Counted from the first letter of the stretch, positions 39,111 to 52,293 are shown. The stretch is 64,000 bases of DNA from Anaerolineae bacterium (GCA_027494015.1 JAOSJP010000001.1:751073-815072); one strand, 5' to 3'. Notes: generated by a model from the letters alone, not told the origin. Made by a program: numbers and translations.

Positions 39111-41187
39111 TCACCGCCGCCCCCCCTCCAGGTCGAGCGTCCCGCGGCGCGTGATGCGGCGCTGGCGGAAGAAGGCGACCAGAGCATCCGCCGTGATCAG
39201 CAGGATGACCACCGCCTGGATGATACGGACTACTTCAGAACTCACGTTGGCGTCGCGCTCCATCACCTGGGCGCCCGTGCGCAGATAGGCGTACAGCAGG
39301 CCGGTGAACGGCACCACCAGCGGGTTGTTGCGCGCCAGCAGCGCCACGACGACGCCCTCGAACCCCAGCCCCAGCGAGATGTTAAGGATCAGGCGGCGGT
39401 GGATGCCCATCGCCAGGTGCGCCCCGGCCAGCCCGGCCACGGCCCCACTGAGTGCCATCGCCAGCATGATCGTGCGCTTGCTGTTGATGCCGCCGAAGTT
39501 GGCGAACTTGATGTTGGCGCCGATCATGCGGATCTCGTATCCCAGCGGCGTGCGCTGGATCAGCACCCAGGTCAGCAGCACCAGGATGATCAGCAGGTAG
39601 ACGGCGATGGTCACCTGGTCGCCCGCCACGTCGATGATCGGCGTCAGCAGGCCATTCTGCGGGAACCAGTCCGACGTGGTGAACCCGGCGTCGGGCGGCT
39701 GGAGCTGCTCGGTGATGACCATCTCGTAGAAGCGCGCGGCGACGGTGCTGAGCATCAGCGTCGAAACCAGCTCGTTCGCGCCCAGGTAGGCTTTCAGCAC
39801 GCCGGGCACCAGTCCCCACACGAAGCCCGCTGTCGCCGCCGACAGCAGCGCCACGGGTATCAGGAGGATCTTGGGCAGATCGCCAAACGCCAGGACCAGC
39901 GCCCCCGACGCCAGCGCGCCGAAGTACAACTGGCCATCCGCGCCCAGGCTGAACTGCTCGGCGCGGAACACGATCGCGATTGCCAGCCCCAGCATGATAA
40001 GCGTCAGCGCGTCGCGCATCCAGATCACCCAGCGGTTCTGGCGGCTCAGCGGCCCCAGCAGGAAGGTCTTGTAGGCGTCCGCCGTCTGCGACACCGTCTC
40101 GCTGATCCGCGTCGACATCGCCAGCGGCTCGGGCTGCGTCCGCACGGTGTAAATGCCGCTGGCGGGAGCGTGTAGGTTTCGATGATCGCGTCGCGCTCGC
40201 TGTTGAGGTTGGGGCCGGTACTGCGCGACCTGTTCGGCGGTCGCGCCGGTGCTTTCGGCCAGCACAGCGCCATCCGGCCCCCACCAGCGCCACCTCCAGG
40301 TCGATGCCGATGTTCGAGCGCGCGGCATACGACAGCACGCTGACCACATCGCCCCGGCTGCCGGCAAATCGGTAAGCCGCCTCGGTGAGCGGGTCGCTGG
40401 CATTGGGCGCGTTGAACGTCGCGCCGATCGGGGTATTGTACGCCACGTCAATCGGGGACTCGCCGCCTTCGGACACGACGACCACCGTCGCATCCCCCCG
40501 CGCGTCGGAGTCCGGGTCTTCCATGCGCGCCACGACCGAATACGTCCATCGGCGGGCAGCACGAAGCCTCGGATCACGGCGTCGTTTTCCGTCTTCAGAT
40601 AGCGCCGGAAGGTGCGGAGCTGTTCATCGGTCGCGCTGGAGGCCTCGGCCAGCACCTGGTCGTTCGCGTCCAACAGGGCCACCTGCATGTCCAGGCTGGA
40701 ATTTCGTTCTTCGGCGTACGCCAGGACGGCGACCTCGTCACCCTCGCGCCCCACGAACTGGTACGATACCTCCTTGACCGGCTCCTCGACGTTCGGGTTG
40801 TTGAACAACTGGGTCATCCGGTCGCCGTAGCCCATGTCGATCAGCGGCACGGCATCACTCACGACCTGGACCCGGAACTCGCCCCTGATGTACGTGTTCG
40901 CGGCGTCGAGGAAGAACACGGCGGTCACGATGCCGCCCAGCAGCAGCGCGAAGATCACGGTCAGGATCACGCGCAGCGCGTCCCAGCGCAGCTCCACCAC
41001 GAACAACAGCACGCAGAAGCCGATCAGCGCGTTGACGATGATCAGGCTGATGTAGTTGGGCGCGTTGGTCATCGTCTCCCACGAGCCGCCAAACACCTTG
41101 TAGGTGATGAAGAACATCACGCCCAGCCCGGATCAACGCGCTGAAACCAAGCAGCGAGAGCTGCCGGGAAGAGAATCTTGATCTCAT
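39111..41187 (-). CDS. BMP-type ABC transporter permease with two inserted PPC-like domains (frameshifted)
   Basis: NupP-like permease enlarged to about 690 residues. Three helices open the protein (to VTAVFFLDAANTY). About 260 extracytoplasmic residues follow (about 40095-40885) as two repeats: 'YQFVGREGDEVAVLAYA' and 'YRFAGSRGDVVSVLSYA', each continuing with an LD..V.L strand, a LAE...AT.EQ helix and a LPA.G.Y.V ending, as in pre-peptidase C-terminal (PPC) domains. The family core then resumes: AYKTFLLGPL, LAIAIVFRAEQFSLGADGQL, GANELVSTLMLSTVAARF and GLGFEGVVVALLARNNPL. Frame shifts near 41140, 40550, 40290 and 40190. Start ATG 41187 overlaps the ATPase stop in ATGA. Confidence 0.82.
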
Positions 41188-42729
41188 TGATAGCGCTCCA
41201 TTTCCTCGGCGGGTTGGCGCTCGGCCCCAGCATGTACAGCCCAAGCTGCTGCTCGGTGAGATCCGGCGTGTTGGGGAAGATGGCGACGATCTCGCCGTTG
41301 TACATCACCATGATCCGGTCCGAGAGCTTCATCACCTCTTGCAAATCCGCCGAGATGAGCAGGATCGCCAGGCCGTTGGTGCGTTGGTCGACAAGCTGCT
41401 GGTGGATGTACTCGATCGCGCCGATGTCCACGCCGCGCGTCGGTTGGGCCGCGATCAGCAGGCGCGGATCAGCCGACAGCTCGCGGGCCACGACCACCTT
41501 CTGCATGTTGCCGCCCGACAGCGACCCGACCGGCAGATCGGCGCTGGGCGCGAGGATATCGAACTGGTCGACCAGCGCCCGGCCGTTGTCGCGTATCGCC
41601 GCCAGGTCGAGCATGCCCAGGCGAGTGAAGGGCGGCCGGTAGTAGCGATCGACGATCAGGTTGTCGCCAATGGTCGCCATCACGGCGACGCCATTGGTCA
41701 GCCGGTCTTCGGGGATGTGCGCCACACGGGCCTCGCGCACCTTGCGCGGGCCGTGCCCCAGAACGGACACCCCATCGACAAAGGCTTCGCCGCTGGTGGC
41801 CGTGCGCAGGCCGGTGAGCACTTCGGCCAGCTCGGTCTGCCCGTTGCCTTCCACGCCCGCGATCCCAGGATTTCGATTCGTAGGCCGTGAAGGTGGCGTC
41901 GTTGCAGCAGCGTGCGGCCCGTCTCGTTGATGAAGGTCAGGTTGCGCGCTTCGAGGACGGGCTTGCCGCGCCTGACCCGGGGCTTTTCGACCTGCATGAA
42001 GACCTCGCGCCCGACCATCATCCGCGCCAGCTCGGCCTCGTTGGTTTCGGACGTGTTGACCGTCCCCACCCGGCGGGCATCGCGCATCACCGTCACCCGG
42101 TCGGAGATCGCCATCACTTCGCGCAGCTTGTGCGTGATGAAGATCACCGTCTTGCCTTCGGATACGAGGTTGCGCACGGCTTTGAACAGGTCGTCGGTTT
42201 CGCGCGGGGTGAGCACGGCGGTCGGCTCGTCCAGGATCAGGATCTCGGCGCCGCGATACAGCGCCTTGAGGATCTCGACGCGCTGGCGCATCCCAACCGG
42301 CACCGTATCCACGCGCGCGTTCGGCTCCACGTACAGGCCATACTGCTCGGAGAGCATTTCCGTGTCCCGGATGGCGGTCTGGCGGTTGATGGTGACGCCC
42401 CGGTGCAGCGTAGGCTCGCGGCCCAGGACGATATTCTGGGCCACGGTGAACGCGTTGACCAGCATGAAGTTCTGGTGCACCATGCCGATGCCCATGTCGA
42501 TCGCCGCCTGCGGGCTGGGGATCTTCACGGACTGGCCGCGCAGGTGAATCTCGCCGGATGTCGGGTGCTCGAGGCCGTAGAGTATCTTCATGAGCGTGCT
42601 CTTGCCCGCCCCGTTCTCACCCACCAGCGCGTGAATCTCGCCCGCTTCAACCGACAGGTTCACACGATCGTTCGCCAGCACGCCATTGGGGTATATTTTA
42701 ACAATATCGACTGCTTCGATAAGGGCCAT
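41184..42729 (-). CDS. BMP-type ABC transporter ATPase, two NBDs (frameshifted)
   Basis: NupO/RbsA-type double ATPase of about 515 residues. NBD1 has Walker A GENGAGKST, Q-loop MVHQNFML, a degenerate signature VPVGMRQRVEIL and Walker B LILDEPTAVLT. NBD2 has a degenerate Walker A GVEGNGQTEL, signature LSGGNMQKVVVAREL and LLIAAQPTRGVD, the usual asymmetry of this group. Frame shifts near 41860 and, at the tail, near 41225; the repaired tail ends RQPAEEMERYQ at TGA 41184-41186, overlapping the permease ATG. Start ATG 42729. Confidence 0.87.
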
Positions 42730-42825
42730 CAATAACTCCCCCCACATGCCTGTAAAAATATGGGGCGAGCAAAACGCTCACCCCAGTCGTGCTTACGCAG
42801 ACATTCGTCCTATTCCGACGGCGCT

Positions 42826-43979
42826 TTATTCGAGATACATCGCCGGGTCGAAGTCGGTTTCGGGCATCTCGCCGCACGGGACACCCACCGGAACCGCGCC
42901 CCTCACCGTAAGCGGTGTTGATGGCGATCTCGCCGTTGAGGACGGCTTCTTCCGCCGCGTCCACCAGGTCGAGGATCGCATTCGGGCGTGCTGTCATAGT
43001 AGATGTCGTTGCGGGCCAGGCCCACGCCGCCCTCGGCGATACCGATGGCTTCCACCGTACCGTAGGGCAGCTCGCCCTTCAGGTGCAGGTCCACCGCGCG
43101 GTACAGCGAGTTATCGACGTTCTTCATCATGCTGGTCAGGATGCGAGCGGCCTGATCAGGATAGGTTTCCTGGATGATGGTCGCCTGGTCGGAGTCGACG
43201 CCGATCGCGTAGCGACCCTGTTCTTCGGCGGCTTCGAACACGCCATTACCGGTCTGCCCGGCGATCTGGAAGACGATATCGGCCTGCTGCTCGTACATCG
43301 CCAGGGCGATTTCCTTGCCCTTCGGCGCGTCGAACCAGCCGCCCGCGTACTGCACCAGCGTGCGCACGTCCGGGTTCACCAGGCAGGCGCCCTGCTCGTA
43401 GCCCACGATGAAGTCATTGATCACGCCGATGTCCTGGCCGCCCAACGCGCCGATCACGGCTTCGGGGTTCATGCCATCCATGTCGGTGGTCGTCATCGCG
43501 CCCGCGAACACGCCCGCCAGGAACGAGCCTTCGTTCTGCTTGTAGATCACGGAGTAGACGTTCGTGCAGCCTTCGACACAGAACGCCTCATCCTCGTAGG
43601 GCACGCCCTGGTCGTACATCACGAAGAACTTGTCCGGATACAGGTGCGAGCGGGTCGCCAGGAATTCGGCCATCTGCCACGTGCCGGTGATCAACATGTC
43701 GTAGTTGTCCACGTCGCCCATGGCATCGCCCAGGCCCGGCTCCCAGGCCGCTTCGTCGGTGCCCAACTCAATCGTATTGATCTCGACGTTGAAGCCCTCG
43801 TCCAGCAGGCGGTCCATGCCCCGCTGAGCCGAGTCGAAGAACGATTGGTCACCCAGGTTCCCGTTGATCACCAGGGTGATCCGCAGCGGATCGTCCTGCG
43901 CCGTGGTGGAGGGGACACCCACGGCCAGGGCCACCAGAGCCACAATCATCACCAGTCCAAACACTTTGGAACGCGACAT
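42826..43979 (-). CDS. BMP-family nucleoside-binding protein (late frameshifts)
   Basis: Periplasmic/exported binding protein of the Bmp/PnrA family, about 383 residues. Signal peptide MSRSKVFGLVMIVALVALAV, then PSTTAQ and cleavage before DDPLRI; there is no lipobox Cys, unlike most members. Family landmarks: ITLVINGNLGDQSFFDSAQR, YKQNEGSFLAGVFAGAMT, IGALGGQDIGVINDFIVGYE, IVFQIAGQTGNGVFEAA and YAIGVDSDQATI. Frame shifts near 42985 and 42905; the repaired tail ends FDPAMYLE at TAA 42826-42828. ATG 43979 has a long AGGAGAGAAAAAAGG site. First gene of the operon. Confidence 0.9.
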
Positions 43980-44032
43980 CCTTTTTTCTCTCCTAACTAC
44001 GGTGCTAAATTTGTTCCCCAAATGTATAGAGA

Positions 44033-44061
44033 ACTATAACCTGAGAGCGATTCGGCGTCAA
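44033..44061 (-). promoter_or_regulatory. Promoter of the BMP transporter-nucleoside operon
   Basis: Minus strand TTGACG (44056-44061), 17-base spacer, TATAGT (44033-44038), 54 bases before the binding-protein start. Near-consensus. It probably drives the genes down to about 30439, since the internal gaps are short except the 90 bases at 37541-37632. Confidence 0.78.
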
Positions 44062-44092
44062 CCCAGGCGCCGGCCCGCGCAGGACGTGGTTC

Positions 44093-44122
44093 TTGCTCCC
44101 CGTCACCCAAAAATGGTACACT
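44093..44122 (+). promoter_or_regulatory. Possible promoter of the divergent nucleoside hydrolase
   Basis: TTGCTC (44093-44098), 18-base spacer, TACACT (44117-44122), 45 bases before the ATG at 44167. Confidence 0.45.
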
Positions 44123-44166
44123 GCCCGGCGTGCAAATCAGCAGCTTCATGCCCGCAGAAAGGCGAG

Positions 44167-45103
44167 ATGATCGTGCGACTTCTAATTGATACCGATGCCG
44201 GTGTGGATGACGCCCAGGCCATCATGATGGCGCTGCGCCACCCCGGCGCGACCGTGGAGGCCATCACCACGGTGACCGGCAACGTGCACGTCCGGCACGT
44301 CAACCGCAACGTGCTGACCGTGCTGGACGTGATGGGCGCCGATGTCCCCGTTTTTCCCGGCGCCGACCAGCCGCTGATCCCCCGGTTACTGGGAAGCCGA
44401 GGCGCGCATTCACGGCGAGGACGGCCTGGGCAGGTATGCCAACCGGCCCGCCACCACGCGCCAGCTCGAAGCCGAGCCTGCCGCCGCCGCGCTGGTGCGG
44501 CTGGCGAACGAAGCGCCGGGCCAGTACACGCTGGTGACGCTCGGCCCGCTGACGAACATCGCGCTGGCCTGCCGCCTGGACCCGCTTTTCCCCGACAAGA
44601 TCCGCCAGTTGGTGTTCATGGGCGGCACGATTTCGGCCCTGGGCAATACCCGGAACGTCACCGCCGAGTTCAACGCCTACTGCGATCCCGAAGCGGCGGA
44701 GATCGTGCTGGACGCCTTCGCGCAGTCCACCATGCTCTCGTGGGAAACCACGCTCAAGCACCCGTTTAGCTGGGAGCAGTACGACGCGCTGGCCGCCATC
44801 GACACGCCCGCCGGGCGCTTTTTCCGCGACACGACGATAACCACGGTCGATTACCTGCGCCAGTTCCGGCAGGTGCCCGGCTACCTGCTGCCCGATCCGC
44901 TGGCGATGGCGATCACGCTGCGGCCGGAGCTGGTCCGCGAGAGCGCCATGCACTACACGCGCGTCGAGCTTCAGGGCCAGGCCACGCGCGGCCAGACCGT
45001 GATCGATTACATGGGCCTGTTGGAACGCGAGCCGAACGTCCGCATCGTAACCGGCCTGGACACCGCCGGAGTCTACGACCTGTTCCAGCAGATGCTGGCC
45101 TGA
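44167..45103 (+). CDS. Nucleoside hydrolase, IUNH family (one frameshift)
   Basis: About 312 residues, the third hydrolase of this family in the window. Start motif LLIDTDAGVDDAQAIMMALR, then ADVPVFPGADQPL, TLGPLTNIALACRLD, VFMGGTISALGNTRNVTAEF and NAYCDPEAAEIV. The frame shifts near 44390. The C-terminal half carries LLPDPLAMAITLRPEL and ends TGLDTAGVYDLFQQMLA. It is divergent from the transporter operon with a separate promoter, which suggests different timing or substrate from the two operon copies. Confidence 0.88.
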
Positions 45104-45114
45104 GCCGGGCCGCC

Positions 45115-46167
45115 ATGGACCGCGCCATCGCCGAACTGCGCGCGCTGCTGGACGAGCTGGTGCCCGCGCCGGGCCTGTCCGGCCACGAGGCGGCGGGCAT
45201 CGCGGGCCGCATGGCCGGGGCGCTGCGTCCCGGCGCGGGCCGGGTGTGGGCCGACCCGCTCGGCAATGTGATCGCGCGCTTTGGCCGCGAGGACGCGCCG
45301 CGCCGGACCGCCGTGCTGGCCCACATGGACACCGTCGGCTTCCTGGTCAAAACGGCCGAGGAGGGCGGCATCCTGCGCGCGGTGCCGGTCGGTGGGGTGA
45401 ACGTCCTGGCGCTGCCGGGCGCCGCCGTGCGGGTGTTTGCCGGGCAGGACGCCATCCCCGGCGTGATCGGCGTCCGGTCACAGCATCTCGCCGCGCCGGG
45501 CGACGCCGCCGCCAGCCCGGACGATCTGTACGTCCACGTCGATCCGGCGGACGCTCCCCGGATCGAGATCACGGCGCCCGTCCTGTACGCGCCGAAAATC
45601 GTGTCCCTGGGCGAGCGCCGGGTGGCCGCGCCCTACCTCGACAACCGCGCCGGGTGCGCCGTGTTGGCCGCGCTGGCGCGCACGCTGGCGGGCCTGCCGG
45701 ACGATCGGGCGGTGTACCTCATCGCCACGGTGCAGGAAGAGACGACCTGTCTGGGGGCGCTCGGCGCGCTGCAGCAGGTCGCGCCGGAACGGGCGCTGTT
45801 TATCGACGGCACGCTCGCCTACGACACGCCCGAAACGCGCGCGCGGGGCGCGGTGCGGCTGGGCGGCGGGCCGGTGCTGACGGCGTTCTTGTACACCAGC
45901 GGGCTGAACGGCTGGCACGCCGATCCCGGCTGGCGCGCGCACCTCAAGCAGCAGGCCGCCGCGCACGGGATCGCCTGCCAGCAGGACGCCGTCCGCGGCC
46001 TGATGAGCGACGCCCGCGCCGCCGCGCAGTTGGGCATCCCCAGCGTCATCGTCGGCCTGCCGATGCGCAGCAAGCACGCGCCGCTGGAAATGGTCGACCT
46101 GGCGGACCTGGCGGGCGCGCTGCGGTTGATCGCCACCGAGCTATCCGATCCGTACACGCCATCGTGA
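45115..46167 (+). CDS. M42-family metallopeptidase (aminopeptidase-like)
   Basis: Intact, 350 residues, the typical M42 length. Metal and catalytic residues: AHMDTVGFLV (His and Asp), YLDNRAGCAVL (bridging Asp), TVQEETTCLGA (Glu pair), a late Asp (LFIDGTLAYD) and a C-terminal SKHAPLEMVD His. Usually forms tetrahedral aminopeptidase or deblocking-enzyme complexes. Starts 11 bases after the hydrolase, so probably co-transcribed. Its link to nucleoside use is unclear; the substrate might be a peptide or an amide. Confidence 0.88.
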   Translation: MDRAIAELRALLDELVPAPGLSGHEAAGIAGRMAGALRPGAGRVWADPLGNVIARFGREDAPRRTAVLAHMDTVGFLVKTAEEGGILRAVPVGGVNVLALPGAAVRVFAGQDAIPGVIGVRSQHLAAPGDAAASPDDLYVHVDPADAPRIEITAPVLYAPKIVSLGERRVAAPYLDNRAGCAVLAALARTLAGLPDDRAVYLIATVQEETTCLGALGALQQVAPERALFIDGTLAYDTPETRARGAVRLGGGPVLTAFLYTSGLNGWHADPGWRAHLKQQAAAHGIACQQDAVRGLMSDARAAAQLGIPSVIVGLPMRSKHAPLEMVDLADLAGALRLIATELSDPYTPS

Positions 46168-46178
46168 AAGGGAACGAC

Positions 46179-47339
46179 ATGCCGCTGCACGCCATCGCCA
46201 CCGCCGCCCCCGGCCTGGGAGACAGCCTGAACCGGCTCCCGGCGCTGGCCGATCCCGACCCGCTGTGGGATATGCTCCGGCGGCTGATGGCGGCCCATGC
46301 GCCATCCGGCGGGGCGAATCTGCCCGGCGGGATCGGCGGCGAGATCGCCGCGCTGGCGGGGGAGCTGGGACTGGGCGACCGGGTGATCCCCGCGCTCGGC
46401 TCGACCGGCAACGCCGCGCTGTGGCTTGGCGCGGACACCGTGGCGCCGGACGTGGTCGTCGTGGCGCACATGGACCGGCCCTCGTTCCGCGTGGGTAACC
46501 CGGACGACGGGGCGCTGTTCGCCATCTGCGCCAACCGCTTCCCGCCGGGCGACTACCGGACCCCGGCCAAGGCCAGTGCGCTTTGCGGATGGGCGGCTGG
46601 TCGTCGGGGCGGAAGGGACGCTCGTCTCGCGGAAAGCCGGTGGGGAAGCGGCGCTCCATTTCGAGGCATCGCGCGGGGCGCTGGCCTGGGAAGATACCGT
46701 GCTGATCGACCCGCCGCCCACCCGTGACGGCGACCGCGTCACCGGCACCGGGCTGGACAACAGCCTGGGCGTGCTGGCATCGCTGCTGGCCGCGACGGCC
46801 CTGCGCGCCAGTGAGGACGCGCTGCGCCAAGCCGGGCGGCGCTTGCTGGTCGTGTTCACCGATCAGGAGGAAGGCCCGCCCGACGGGTTCTTCGGCCACG
46901 GGGCGGCGCGGCTGGCCCACGCGCTGCCGCCGCCCACCGCGGGCTGTGTCGTGGTGGACTCGCAGACGGCCGGGCCAGGGCTGGGCGTCGAACTGGGGCG
47001 CGGCGCGGGGCACGGCACCGCGTCCGGCGGGGGGCGCGGGTCGATTGTGCCGCCCAACTACCACGCGCTGGCGAGCGACCTGGCCCGCCAGGTCAACGAC
47101 GCGCGGCCCGGCACCATCCAGATGAACACGGGTTACCTGTCGCGCAGCGATGACACGATCCTGGGCCGCTGGGCGCCGGTGCTGGCGCTGACCGGCCCCC
47201 CATGACCGATCCCCACACCGGCCACGAGTCCGCGCGCCTGAGCGACCTCCAGGCGAGCGCGTGGTGGCTGGCGCATTTCCTGGCCGCGGCCCTGAACCTG
47301 ACGCCGGAGATCGGGCGACGATACGCCCTGGGGCGCTAG
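46179..47339 (+). CDS. M42/M20-like metallopeptidase, second copy (frameshifted)
   Basis: About 387 residues. Starts ATG 46179, 12 bases after the first peptidase. Metal residues are again visible: VVVAHMDRPSF, GTGLDNSLGVLAS, FTDQEEGPPDG and VVVDSQT. Frame shifts near 46570 and 47200; the repaired tail reads TDPHTGHESARLSDLQASAW, the C-terminal His/Glu region of these enzymes, ending at TAG 47337-47339. The central part has diverged from the gene upstream, so the two are probably subunits or specificities rather than a recent copy. Confidence 0.78.
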
Positions 47340-47345
47340 CCCGGC

Positions 47346-47739
47346 TCAGCGAGCGTCGACCAGCACGGCGTCCGCCCACCAGTACGGGTACAGGGCCTGC
47401 GTCCGGATGTCGCCAAACCCGGCCGCGCGCAGGCCATCCACCCAGCCCTGAATCGGCCCTTCCCAGTTGGTCCGGTCCGCCGACCGGTCGAAATAGCCGA
47501 ACATGACCGGCAGCAAGAACCCCTGTGCGACCAGCCCGCCATCGTCCGCGTATTCGGCCAGCCCCTGGTCGTACCGCGCCATCACGTGCCGCACGCGGTC
47601 GGGATGATACAGCTCGTCGAACAGCGGCACGTCGAACTCCGCAATCAGCACCCGCCGCCCGTGTTCCCGCAGCCAGCCGAAGATCGCCGGGCGTTCCTCT
47701 GGCGGGATCGATTGCAGGCTCCACGTAAACCTGCTCCTC

Positions 47740-47740
<1 letters not shown>
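47346..47740 (-). pseudogene. C-terminal fragment of a SAM-dependent methyltransferase-like protein
   Basis: About 130 residues from a FTWSLQSIPPEERPAIFGWL segment through LIAEFDVPLFDEL and VMFGYFDRSADRTNWEGPI to YPYWWADAVLVDAR. The pattern is that of the last third of a methyltransferase-type protein; the SAM-binding part is missing. It joins directly to the truncated xanthine dehydrogenase gene at about 47740 in another frame, with no start codon. Confidence 0.55.
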
Positions 47741-50344
<2,604 letters not shown>

Positions 50345-50357
50345 GATCGTTTCCCCA

Positions 50358-51272
50358 CTATTCCATGCCTACGCCTTCGGGAACCGCTTCGCCGGTGCGC
50401 GCGCGTCGGGCAGCCAGCGGCAACACCCGGCGCAGCAGCACCTCGACCATCTCCTGGCGATATTCGGCGGTAGCGCGGTATTTGCTGGTGCGCGGGCGCA
50501 GCGTCTGGCGGGCGACGCTCACCGCCCGCTCGACGGCCTCCACGCCGACCGCCGCCCCGCGCAGCGCCTCCTCGACCGCCTCGGCCCGCGCCGGGACTTT
50601 GGCCACCGGCCCGATGCAGATGCGCAGGTCGTCGTAGCGCTCGCCGGCCTCGTCCAGGCGCACCCAGGCCGCGCAACCCAGGATCGGCAGGGCGACCCCC
50701 TGCGGGCGCATGATGCGCTTGAAGGCGCTGCCCTCGCGCGGGCCGCTCAGCCGGAAGCGGAAGCCAATCAGCAGGTCGCGCGTCTGGTCCAGGCGCGACT
50801 GCCCCGGCCCGACGAAGAGATCGCGCAGCGGCAGCCACCTCCGCACGCCGTCGAGGGCGACATCGGCCTCGGCGTCGAGCGCCACCAGTGACGTGGTGCC
50901 ATCGCCGGCGGGCAGGGCGTGGGCCACGTTGCCGCCGATGGTGCCCACGTTGCGCACCTGCGGCCCGCCGACCACGCCGCAGCTTTCGACCAGGCAGGTC
51001 GCCCGCGCCGTGAGCACGGGTGACTCCACGATCTGCGAGTGGGTGACGCCCGCGCCGAGCGCCATCACGTCACCACCCTGGCACAGCGCGGCGATGCCGG
51101 GGATGTGCGTGATGTCCACCAGGGCGTCGGGCCTGGGCATGTGCCCGTGCCGGATGTCCAGCAGCAGGTCGGTGCCGCCGGCGATCACGCGGGCGCGGCC
51201 CTGGTAGCCGGCCAATAAAGTGAGCGCTTCATCAACGGTGGTAGGCGTGTGATAATGCGTCCAAAGTGACAT
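50358..51272 (-). CDS. Xanthine dehydrogenase-like FAD-binding subunit
   Basis: Intact, 304 residues, CoxM/XdhB type. FAD contacts are the ARVIAGGTDLLLDIRHG loop and VRNVGTIGGNVAHALPAGDG; the C-terminal CO-dehydrogenase flavoprotein domain ends in YRATAEYRQEMVEVLLRRVL. It is upstream of the Fe-S/Mo gene by 13 bases, the standard order for these complexes. The substrate class could be purines, which fits the purine and nucleoside genes, or another heterocycle or aldehyde. Confidence 0.88.
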   Translation of the reverse strand: MSLWTHYHTPTTVDEALTLLAGYQGRARVIAGGTDLLLDIRHGHMPRPDALVDITHIPGIAALCQGGDVMALGAGVTHSQIVESPVLTARATCLVESCGVVGGPQVRNVGTIGGNVAHALPAGDGTTSLVALDAEADVALDGVRRWLPLRDLFVGPGQSRLDQTRDLLIGFRFRLSGPREGSAFKRIMRPQGVALPILGCAAWVRLDEAGERYDDLRICIGPVAKVPARAEAVEEALRGAAVGVEAVERAVSVARQTLRPRTSKYRATAEYRQEMVEVLLRRVLPLAARRARTGEAVPEGVGME

Positions 51273-51966
51273 GGATCGTCCATTCTATGCGCGCCAGGCG
51301 CTTGCTCCAAGCGGATGCTGTCGGCTGGGGGCACTTTTCGGTGAGCGAGGGTGCTCAACGCCGCCACGCCCACACGGGCATGAGCGACCTCCAGCCGGAG
51401 GCGGGACCACAACTCTATACCGCCGAATCTAACATATGCGCGCCCCGCCGGTCAAACTCACACCATCATGGGGGCATCTTATCACGATGCTGTTGGCGAA
51501 ATGCCTGCGCAGGAGTGTATTGCAATACGCCCTTACGGACCCCGCGCCGATCAAGGCGTTTTTGTAGGGGCGGGTTTGCAAACCCATGCCCCTACGAAAC
51601 CGGCGCGTGCTTAGTTCGCCAACAGTATCTATCACGGGGGCGCAATGCTCGAATCGCAGAGACGCAGAGGGCGCAGAGGAAAGGCTGGTGCGCGTTGGCG
51701 GAAGTCCATCGTAGGTTGTTCACTGGTTTACCCCACCCTAAATCCCTCCCCGCCAGCAGGGAGGGACTTGAAACTCCTCCCCCTGCTCCGTTTACGGGCG
51801 CAAGGGGCGCCGCCCCTACAAGACCTACGCTGTTTCCGGTCGCGGCATCTCTCAGTCTTTCTCTGCGTTCTCTGCGTCTCGGCGGTGATGTTCTCTTCCA
51901 GAAAACGATTGCCCCCTTGCCCCGCTGCCCATTGCCGGACGACCCCGCACCCGGTATGATCTCAGC
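51273..51966. other. Intergenic region with dispersed repeats, no gene seen
   Basis: Contains the imperfect palindrome at 51564-51595, a GCAGAGacGCAGAGg-type repeat at about 51650-51685 and its counterpart CTCTGCGttCTCTGCG near 51862-51880, and CCGGCGCGTG followed by GTTCGCCAACAG, which recurs near 59780-59806. Short ORFs here are Arg-rich and patternless. Confidence 0.6.
51564..51595. repeat. Imperfect copy of the GTAGGGGCGGGTTTG palindrome
   Basis: Left arm GTAGGGGCGGGTTTG, right arm CAAACCCATGCCCCTAC, two bases longer than the perfect version at 59551-59580. Confidence 0.8.
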
Positions 51967-52287
51967 ATGGACAACGACCCGCAGGCCCTCGTCAAGCGGC
52001 GCGGCCCAGACCAGCGCACCTGGTACGTGGTCGCCCATGCCCCCGATCTCGCCGTCGCCGCCATCCCCGCCGGGCTGCTGCGCAGCGCGGACATCCCCGT
52101 GTTTCTGTTCCACGAAGCGGTGGGCACCAGCGCCATCCCGCTGACGGTGGGGCTGCTCGGCGGCGTGGACGTAGCCGTGCCGGAGGCATATTATCTGGAA
52201 GCGCGGGCGCTGCTCGACGAGGCCACCGGCTTCCTGGACGAGCTAGAGTCCGGCGACGAAGACGCGCCGGACGACGAAGAAGCATGA
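51967..52287 (+). CDS. DUF2007-type putative signal-transducing protein
   Basis: Intact, 106 residues, acidic tail (ESGDEDAPDDEEA). The block WYVVAHAPDLAVAAIPAGLL, SADIPVFLFHEAVG and GGVDVAVPEAYYLEARALLD has the shape of the PII-like DUF2007 family. It precedes the ABC permease by 6 bases, so it is probably co-expressed with that importer. Confidence 0.72.
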   Translation: MDNDPQALVKRRGPDQRTWYVVAHAPDLAVAAIPAGLLRSADIPVFLFHEAVGTSAIPLTVGLLGGVDVAVPEAYYLEARALLDEATGFLDELESGDEDAPDDEEA

Positions 52288-52293
52288 ACGAGA

